Origin: Desulfonispora thiosulfatigenes DSM 11270
Lineage (GTDB): Bacteria; Bacillota; Peptococcia; Peptococcales; Desulfonisporaceae
Length of the DNA stretch: 64,000 bases
Assembly: GCF_900176035.1 (NCBI RefSeq)
Contig: NZ_FWWT01000008.1
Location: 62,001 to 126,000 of the forward strand
Reading direction: 5' to 3'
Shown here: positions 58,691-64,000 of the stretch, one piece after another
Layout: every line of letters begins with the position of its first letter
Position numbering within the stretch: the stretch's first letter is position 1
Program-made: the position numbers and the translations under genes
The notes under the pieces: model-generated
The model's database searches: none
Seen by the model: only the letters and a program-made list of their open reading frames with translations
What the model was told of the DNA's origin: nothing

Positions 58691-61600
58691 TTATTGAGCT
58701 GCTTTCTTTTTATATCCTTCGTATCTTGCTAAAGCATTCTTTTCTGTTTGAACAAATAAATCTTCAGCATGATCTGGATATGCTTTTAATAAAGATGTAT
58801 AACGAACTTCTCCCATGATAAAGTCTCTGAAGCTACCTGTTGGCTCTTTTGAATCAAGGACAAATGGGTTCTTTCCTTCTTCTTCAAGAAGAGGGTTGAA
58901 TCTCCATAAATGCCAGTATCCACTGTCAACAGCATCTTTCATTTGTTGCATTGATTTACCCATACCTTTTCTAATACCATGATTTACACATGGAGCATAA
59001 GCAATAATTAAAGATGGACCTGGATAGCTTTCAGCTTCTTTAATAGCTTTTAAAGTTTGATTCATATTTGCACCCATTGCTATTTGTGCAACATAAACAT
59101 AACCATAAGTTGCTGCAATCATACCTAAGTCTTTCTTCTTAATCTTTTTACCAGAAGCTGCAAATTTAGCAACTGCTCCAGTTGGAGTAGATTTTGCTGC
59201 CTGACCACCAGTATTAGAGTAAACTTCTGTATCAAATACGAAAATATTAATGTCTTCACCAGAAGCTAATACGTGGTCTACACCACCAAATCCGATGTCA
59301 TAAGACCAGCCGTCTCCACCAAAGATCCATTGAGATTGCTTGATTAGATAGTTTTTACCTTTTAAAATTTCTTTAACTAGTTCATGATCTTCTTGCTCTA
59401 ATAAAGGTAATAATTTAGCTGTCGCTTCTTTAGAAGCTTCGCCATTATCTTTATTTGCAATCCATTCCTTCATTGCTTCTGTTAATTCAGCTGATATGTT
59501 AGCTTCAATTGCTTGTTCCATTACCATCGCAATTCTTTCTCTGTTCTTTCTAGAACCCATTAACATACCATAACCAAATTCTGCATTATCTTCAAATAAT
59601 GAGTTAGCCCAAGCAGGTCCTTTACCTTCTTTATTTGTGCAATATGGCATACTTGGAGCTGATCCACCCCAAATTGATGAACAACCTGTAGCATTTGCAA
59701 TCATCATTCTATCACCAAATAATTGAGTGATTAATTTTGCATAAGGTGTCTCTCCACAACCCGCACAAGCACCAGAGAATTCAAATAAAGGTTGTGCAAA
59801 TTGGCTACCTTTTACAGAGTCTTTACTCATTAAGTTATCTTTGTAATCAACAGAATTTTCAAGGTAATTCCAGTTATCAGCTTCAGTTTCAGCTACAACA
59901 TCAAGATTTTTCATCACTAATGCTTTTTCTTTAGCTGGGCAAACATCAGCACAACTTCCACAGCCAGCACAGTCATAAGGACTTACTTGGATACGGAATT
60001 CTAAACCTTCAAATTGTTTACCAATAGCTTTTTTAGTTTGTAAATTTTCAGGCGCATTTTTTACGTCTTCTTCATTTAATAAGAATGGTCTAATAGCTGC
60101 ATGTGGACATACTAGAGCACATTGATTACATTGGATACAATTGTCCACTACCCATTCAGGTACCTTAATAGCTATTCCACGTTTTTCATATTTAGCTGTA
60201 GCTTGTGGGAATGTACCATCTTCCATACCTATAAATGTACTTACTGGTAATTTATCCCCCTGTTGTTGATTCATTGGCTCAATAACATTTTTAACAAACT
60301 CAGGAACATCAGTAGTTGCTGCTACTTCATCTAAAACATTTATTTGAGTCCAAGTAATCGGAACATCTATTTTAACTAAAGCTTCTGCCGCACGGTCAAC
60401 AGCTGCATTGTTCATGTTAACAATTGCGTCACCTTTTTTACCATAAGTCTTTTTAATTGCCGTTTTAATATAGCCTACTGCCTCATCATAAGGAATAACA
60501 TTAGCTAATTTAAAGAATGCAGATTGAGTAACCATATTTGTTCTATGACCAAGTCCTACTTCTGCTGCAATATCAATTGCATTAATAATGTAGAAGTTTG
60601 CTTTCTTTTCAGCTAAGTGCTTTTTAAGACTAGCTGGTAAATGCTCTTCTACTTCAGAAGGATCCCAGTTGCAGTTTAATAAGAAAGTACCACCCTCTTT
60701 TAAACCTTCGATAACATCATATTGATAAATATAAGCCTGTTTGTGACAAGCAATATAGTCAGCTTGGTCAATTAAATAAGTTGATCTAATTGGTGTCTTA
60801 CCAAAACGCAAGTGAGAAATAGTAATACCACCAGATTTTTTAGAGTCATATGCAAAATATCCTTGTGCATAAAGATCAGTGTTATCACCGATAATTTTAA
60901 TAGCGTCTTTGTTAGCTCCTACTGTACCATCAGAACCAAAGCCCCAGAACTTACAGCTTGTAATATCTTTAGGTGCAACATTAATTTGCTCTGTAGGATT
61001 TAAACTTGTAAATGTAACGTCATCATTGATTCCGATTGTAAATCCGTTTTTAGGCTCATCAGCATTTAAGTTTTCAAATACTGCTTTAAGGTAAGTTGGA
61101 GTTACATCTTTAGATCCAAGTCCATATCTTCCGCCTACGATTAATGGAGAATTCTCTCTACCATAAAATAAAGCACGAATTTCTTCAAATAAAGGTTCGC
61201 CTAATGCGCCTGGCTCTTTAGTTCTATCTAAAACAGCAATTTTCTTAACTGTTTCTGGTAATACATCAAAGAAATATTTTGGAGAAAATGGACGATATAA
61301 ATGGATTTTAATAATACCTACTTTTTCTCCTCTTGCTACTAAATAGTCTACAGTTTCTTCTAAAGATTCAGTTACTGAACCCATTGCAATAACAACACGT
61401 TTAGCATCAGGAGCACCATAATAATTAAATGGTTTATACTCTCTACCTGTAATGTCGCTAATTTCTTTCATGTAGTCTGCTACGATATCTGGAACAGCAT
61501 CATAGAATTTATTTTGTACTTCACGACCTTGGAAGAACACGTCAGGGTTTTGAGCCGTACCTCTTAATACTGGTGCCTCTGGATTTAAAGCGCGATCTCT

Positions 61601-62209
61601 AAATTCTTGAACTGCTTCTTTATCTAATAATCTGTCAAAATGTTCGTAATCCATTACTTCTACTTTTTGAATTTCATGAGAAGTTCTAAAACCATCAAAG
61701 AAATGTAAAAATGGCATTCTAGCTTTAATTGCTGCTAAGTGAGCAACTCCACCTAAATCCATTACTTCTTGTACACTACCAGTTGCAAGCATAGCAAATC
61801 CAGTTTGACGACAAGCCATAACGTCTGAATGATCTCCAAAGATATTAAGAGCATGTGTTGCTAATGAACGAGCACTTACGTGGAATACAGCTGGTAAAAG
61901 TTCACCTGCAAGTTTATACATATTAGGAATCATTAATAATAAACCTTGAGATGCTGTATAAGTAGTTGTTAAAGCACCAGCTTGTAAAGAACCGTGTACA
62001 GTACCAGCAGCCCCTGCTTCAGATTGTAATTCAGTTACTGTTACTGTTTGTCCAAAAATATTTTTCTTTCCTTGTGAACTCCACTCTTCAACGGACTCTG
62101 CCATTGGTGAAGATGGTGTAATAGGGTATATTGAAGCAATTTCTGTAAACGCATATGAACAATGTGCGGCTGCAGTATTGCCATCCATAGTTTTCATTAC
62201 TTTTGCCAT
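58691..62209 (-). CDS. nifJ: Pyruvate:ferredoxin (flavodoxin) oxidoreductase
   Basis: Oxidises pyruvate with CoA to acetyl-CoA and CO2, reducing ferredoxin. It is the single-chain homodimeric form, 1172 residues, with all fused domains. Domain I has YPITPSSPMAE (TPP/substrate). Domain III has FGFGSDGTVGANK. The two 4Fe-4S motifs are CIQCNQCALVCP and CAGCGSCADVCP. The TPP domain has the proximal-cluster CAGCGETPYAK, ATGCSSIWGGS, GDGWSYDIGFGG and VFDTEVYSNTGGQ. ATG 62209 is preferred over GTG 62221, which touches the AAGGAG ribosome site. It is a central enzyme of an anaerobe. A Rex-like site covers its promoter. Confidence 0.97.
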   Translation of the reverse strand: MAKVMKTMDGNTAAAHCSYAFTEIASIYPITPSSPMAESVEEWSSQGKKNIFGQTVTVTELQSEAGAAGTVHGSLQAGALTTTYTASQGLLLMIPNMYKLAGELLPAVFHVSARSLATHALNIFGDHSDVMACRQTGFAMLATGSVQEVMDLGGVAHLAAIKARMPFLHFFDGFRTSHEIQKVEVMDYEHFDRLLDKEAVQEFRDRALNPEAPVLRGTAQNPDVFFQGREVQNKFYDAVPDIVADYMKEISDITGREYKPFNYYGAPDAKRVVIAMGSVTESLEETVDYLVARGEKVGIIKIHLYRPFSPKYFFDVLPETVKKIAVLDRTKEPGALGEPLFEEIRALFYGRENSPLIVGGRYGLGSKDVTPTYLKAVFENLNADEPKNGFTIGINDDVTFTSLNPTEQINVAPKDITSCKFWGFGSDGTVGANKDAIKIIGDNTDLYAQGYFAYDSKKSGGITISHLRFGKTPIRSTYLIDQADYIACHKQAYIYQYDVIEGLKEGGTFLLNCNWDPSEVEEHLPASLKKHLAEKKANFYIINAIDIAAEVGLGHRTNMVTQSAFFKLANVIPYDEAVGYIKTAIKKTYGKKGDAIVNMNNAAVDRAAEALVKIDVPITWTQINVLDEVAATTDVPEFVKNVIEPMNQQQGDKLPVSTFIGMEDGTFPQATAKYEKRGIAIKVPEWVVDNCIQCNQCALVCPHAAIRPFLLNEEDVKNAPENLQTKKAIGKQFEGLEFRIQVSPYDCAGCGSCADVCPAKEKALVMKNLDVVAETEADNWNYLENSVDYKDNLMSKDSVKGSQFAQPLFEFSGACAGCGETPYAKLITQLFGDRMMIANATGCSSIWGGSAPSMPYCTNKEGKGPAWANSLFEDNAEFGYGMLMGSRKNRERIAMVMEQAIEANISAELTEAMKEWIANKDNGEASKEATAKLLPLLEQEDHELVKEILKGKNYLIKQSQWIFGGDGWSYDIGFGGVDHVLASGEDINIFVFDTEVYSNTGGQAAKSTPTGAVAKFAASGKKIKKKDLGMIAATYGYVYVAQIAMGANMNQTLKAIKEAESYPGPSLIIAYAPCVNHGIRKGMGKSMQQMKDAVDSGYWHLWRFNPLLEEEGKNPFVLDSKEPTGSFRDFIMGEVRYTSLLKAYPDHAEDLFVQTEKNALARYEGYKKKAAQ

Positions 62210-62256
62210 TAAAAAATTCACTCCTTAGTAAAATTAAAATAAATTTAACTTATCTC

Positions 62257-62286
62257 ATTATACACACAAGTAATAAGTCTTGTGAA
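62257..62286 (-). promoter_or_regulatory. Sigma-A promoter of nifJ
   Basis: TTCACA (62286-62281) and TATAAT (62262-62257) on the minus strand with an 18-base spacer, about 50 bases upstream of the start codon. Confidence 0.65.
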
Positions 62287-62297
62287 GTTCATTACAA
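62280..62297. promoter_or_regulatory. Rex-like operator overlapping the nifJ -35 box
   Basis: TTGTGAAGTTCATTACAA compared with the Rex consensus TTGTGAA-N4-TTCACAA: the left half is perfect, the right half has two changes. It overlaps the -35 hexamer, the position expected for a repressor. Rex senses NADH/NAD+ and controls fermentation genes in Clostridia. Confidence 0.5.
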
Positions 62298-62523
62298 TAT
62301 TTTGTAATTTTCTAAATAATATCTATATTAAATCAACTCCTTTAATCCCCCCTTATTATTTTACTTTTTTACTATAATCATGATTATATTTACTTAAAAT
62401 TACATAAATAATTATATAATTCTAAATTATGTGGTGTGTTAATATATAATTTAAAATTTTCAGTTTATTTTTGCTTTTTATATATTAAATAAAACTAATT
62501 TATCCTAGTATAATGAGCATTTT

Positions 62524-63222
62524 ATGGTTAAAATATTAGTTATGAACAGAATATGGGAAATAGACTTTTTACGTGGAATAGCTCTTGTTTTAATGATTTA
62601 TTATCACCTATGTTTTGACTTAGTAGAATTTTATGATTATTCACTTAATTACGAAGGAGGTCTTATCTATTTGCTCGGCAAATTATCTTCTACTCTTTTT
62701 ATTATTTTAGCAGGTATTAGTAGTAGTTTAAGTAAAAACAATTATAAAAGAAGTATCAAAATACTCGGGTTTGCCTTAATAATAACAATTGCAACTTATA
62801 TCTTTGATCCCGAGACATATATTAGATTTGGTATTTTGCATTTATTAGGATTAAGTATTTTTCTTTCTACCTTTTTTATTAAACTATCTAAATATACACT
62901 ACTGATTTTAGGTCTTTTAATTACTTTAATAGGATATTACTTTAAAAATATAACCATGTCTAGTAATTTATTGTTCCCTCTAGGGCTAATTAATGATAAC
63001 TACATATCCTTAGATTACTTTCCCCTCTTTCCCTACTTTGGAGTATTTCTGTTAGGAATGTTTTTAGGAAAGATTTTGTACCAGCAAAAAAGGTCAATAA
63101 TTAATCTTAATTTAAATATTGAAGCTATCTCTTACTTAGGAAGACATTCCTTACTAATTTATTTAGTGCACCAGCCTCTTTTATTAGCTTTTTTATATCT
63201 ATTCTATAGTATTTTTGAGTAA
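62524..63222 (+). CDS. DUF1624 membrane protein (acyltransferase-like)
   Basis: 232 residues with ~6-7 membrane helices. The signature WEIDFLRGIALVLMIYYHLC is the N-terminal motif of DUF1624/heparan-alpha-glucosaminide acetyltransferase-like proteins, with the His in helix 1. IRFGILHLLGLSIFL and SYLGRHSLLIYLVHQPLLLA are also conserved. The substrate is unknown. ATG 62542 (MNRIWEIDF) is an alternative start. A TATAAT nine bases before 62524 would leave almost no leader for the longer form, so the shorter form may be real. Confidence 0.8.
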   Translation: MVKILVMNRIWEIDFLRGIALVLMIYYHLCFDLVEFYDYSLNYEGGLIYLLGKLSSTLFIILAGISSSLSKNNYKRSIKILGFALIITIATYIFDPETYIRFGILHLLGLSIFLSTFFIKLSKYTLLILGLLITLIGYYFKNITMSSNLLFPLGLINDNYISLDYFPLFPYFGVFLLGMFLGKILYQQKRSIINLNLNIEAISYLGRHSLLIYLVHQPLLLAFLYLFYSIFE

Positions 63223-63243
63223 AAACATACTAAAATTTATGTC

Positions 63244-63290
63244 TAAAGAACAGATTAAGCTTATGCTACTTCTTAGTCTGTTCTTTATTT
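63244..63290 (+). terminator. Terminator after the DUF1624 gene
   Basis: Arms TAAAGAACAGA (63244-63254) and 63277-63287, extended by TAAG/CTTA past a mismatch, followed by TTTACTT. Confidence 0.65.
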
Positions 63291-63328
63291 ACTTAATTAA
63301 GGAAACTAATCAACATGTTAAGTTAATT

Positions 63329-63637
63329 TTATTCTTCGTGGATTTCTTCTGCCTGAACTTTATTTAAAATTAGTTTATAACCATCAGCACCATAATTTAG
63401 ACACTTTTTAACGCGACTAATAGTAGCGGTGCTTGCACCTGTTTCCGTAGCAATATCTGTATAAGTTCTATCTTTATCTAACATTTTGGCTACTTCTAAC
63501 CTTTGAGCAATTGACTTTAATTCGCTAATTGTCAAAATATCCTCAAAAAACCGGTGACATTCTTCTGTATTTTCTAATAATAATATTGCTTCTATAAATT
63601 TATCAATAAACGGTTCTTTTAAACGATTATTATACAT
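63329..63637 (-). CDS. YerC/YecD family TrpR-like repressor
   Basis: 102 residues, all helical. The segments FFEDILTISELKSIAQRLEV and AKMLDKDRTYTDIATETGAS, then TATISRVKKCLNYGADGY, are diagnostic of YerC/YecD, relatives of the Trp repressor with the same helix-turn-helix. The ligand and targets are not established. It is monocistronic and starts at ATG 63637. It may relate to the TRAP protein in the window only through fold name; no shared target is visible. Confidence 0.92.
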   Translation of the reverse strand: MYNNRLKEPFIDKFIEAILLLENTEECHRFFEDILTISELKSIAQRLEVAKMLDKDRTYTDIATETGASTATISRVKKCLNYGADGYKLILNKVQAEEIHEE

Positions 63638-63752
63638 TAGATTCGCTCCTTTATTATTTCTAACTCACACTTTAACATACTAATATTTTACCAATATAAT
63701 ATACATAATTAAAGCTTTAAATCTTATTAGTTGTATTTCCTACTTAAACTTA

Positions 63753-63781
63753 TTGACAGATAAATATAGTGATGCTATTAT
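63753..63781 (+). promoter_or_regulatory. Sigma-A promoter of the SAM riboswitch leader
   Basis: TTGACA (63753-63758) is a perfect -35, and TATTAT (63776-63781) follows after a 17-base spacer, about 25 bases before the aptamer. Confidence 0.85.
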
Positions 63782-63803
63782 TTTTCTTAAAGCAAATAAC
63801 ATA

Positions 63804-63907
63804 TAACCATCAAGAGAGGTGGAGGGACTGGCCCTGTGAAACCCGGCAACAACTGATTTAATCAGAAATGTGCCAATTCCAGCAGAAAAACTCTGAGAGA
63901 TGGTAGT
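63804..63907 (+). ncRNA. SAM-I riboswitch (S-box leader)
   Basis: The leader has the S-box core in order: ATCAAGAGAGGTGGAGGGAC, TGGCCCTGTGAAACCCGGCA, AC, then GTGCCAATTCCAGCAG and GAGAGATGGT. P1 pairs ACCATC (63806-63811) with GATGGT (63899-63904). The class controls methionine/SAM biosynthesis or transport by transcription termination. Confidence 0.96.
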
Positions 63908-63921
63908 AATATTAGTTTATT

Positions 63922-63949
63922 ACCTCTCGTATACAGCGAGGGGTTTTTT
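63922..63949 (+). terminator. S-box terminator
   Basis: Stem ACCTCTCG (63922-63929) / CGAGGGGT (63937-63944, one G-T pair) then six T. The upstream GGTAGTAA (63902-63909) can pair with TTATTACC (63917-63924), giving the competing antiterminator. Confidence 0.9.
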
Positions 63950-64000
63950 GTTATCTATGATTCGAGGTGTAATATTTGATTAAAATAAATGAACTAACTA

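Larger units (their letters stand above)
62210..62523. other. ~310-base divergent intergenic region
   Basis: Contains the nifJ promoter and Rex-like operator (62257-62297), a 16-base palindrome TATAATCATGATTATA (62373-62388), and a TATAAT (62509-62514) just before the DUF1624 gene. The rest is very AT-rich with nothing recognisable. Confidence 0.6.
63638..64000. other. 363-base region ending the window
   Basis: Holds a sigma-A promoter, a SAM-I riboswitch and its terminator on the plus strand. The gene it controls starts beyond position 64000. The final 50 bases are leader, with a GAGGTG at 63964-63969 that may be its ribosome site. Confidence 0.7.

Overview
The window reads as chromosomal DNA of an AT-rich, endospore-forming, flagellated anaerobic Firmicute (class Clostridia). 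Support comes from a flagellar operon with an anti-sigma-28 gene, YtrH/YtrI and an alpha/beta-type SASP (sporulation), a homodimer-type pyruvate:ferredoxin oxidoreductase with a small ferredoxin and a rubredoxin-flavin reductase (anaerobic electron transfer), SLH domains, and RNA switches typical of Firmicutes (cobalamin and SAM-I riboswitches, glmS ribozyme). Neighbour order around dnaE (ytoI-ytrI-ytrH-dnaE-pfkA-pyk) resembles Bacillus. The genus cannot be fixed from the sequence. Most genes are on the minus strand. No rRNA, tRNA, CRISPR, IS element or prophage was recognised.

Layout. 1-5850: flagellar operon read leftward from a sigma-28 promoter: flgM-flgN-flgK-flgL-fliW-csrA-flaG-fliD (fliD runs off the left edge). 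6000-10220: AGCS amino-acid symporter, cheB, and a divergent CNNM/CBS/CorC membrane protein. 10400-14900: copper-amine-oxidase-domain lipoprotein, a two-component system and a small secreted repeat protein. 14975-23430: the most striking region. A cobalamin riboswitch precedes a 1194-residue exported SLH protein built from two transcobalamin/intrinsic-factor-like units. It is followed by a DUF4430 lipoprotein and a complete ECF transporter (T, fused A-A, S). This looks like a cell-surface corrinoid capture and import system. 23540-28324: cyclic-di-GMP genes (FAD reductase-GGDEF-ComFB operon, then a PAS-PAS-GGDEF-HD-GYP protein). 28490-30000: a glmS ribozyme in front of a GlmS that lacks its glutaminase half.

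30020-38535: housekeeping operon(s) dnaE, pgpA, coaD, mtrB (TRAP), a DUF2007 protein, pfkA, pyk and a UDG-like gene. 38600-41850: ytrH-ytrI, the ytoI-like regulator, a SASP gene, a DUF378 protein and a 39-residue Cys-rich ORF. 41900-49300: polysaccharide deacetylase, SIMPL protein, folD, a DUF503 protein, a GT28 glycosyltransferase, a TtcA-like PP-loop protein, nth, mecA and niaR. 49400-56100: ferredoxin, a flavin reductase with rubredoxin-like domains at both ends, CBS protein, small DUF proteins, a TGS-uridine kinase, yajQ, two tatA genes, and a zinc-ribbon gene whose leader contains a perfect complement of its own Shine-Dalgarno. 56120-64000: 2H phosphoesterase, CoA-binding protein, divergent UppS, DUF3298 protein, nifJ with a Rex-like operator over its -35 box, DUF1624 protein, a YerC-like repressor, and a SAM-I riboswitch whose gene lies beyond the right edge.

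All functions are inferred by reading the sequence. No database search was run. Start codons were chosen from visible Shine-Dalgarno spacing and remembered family N-termini.
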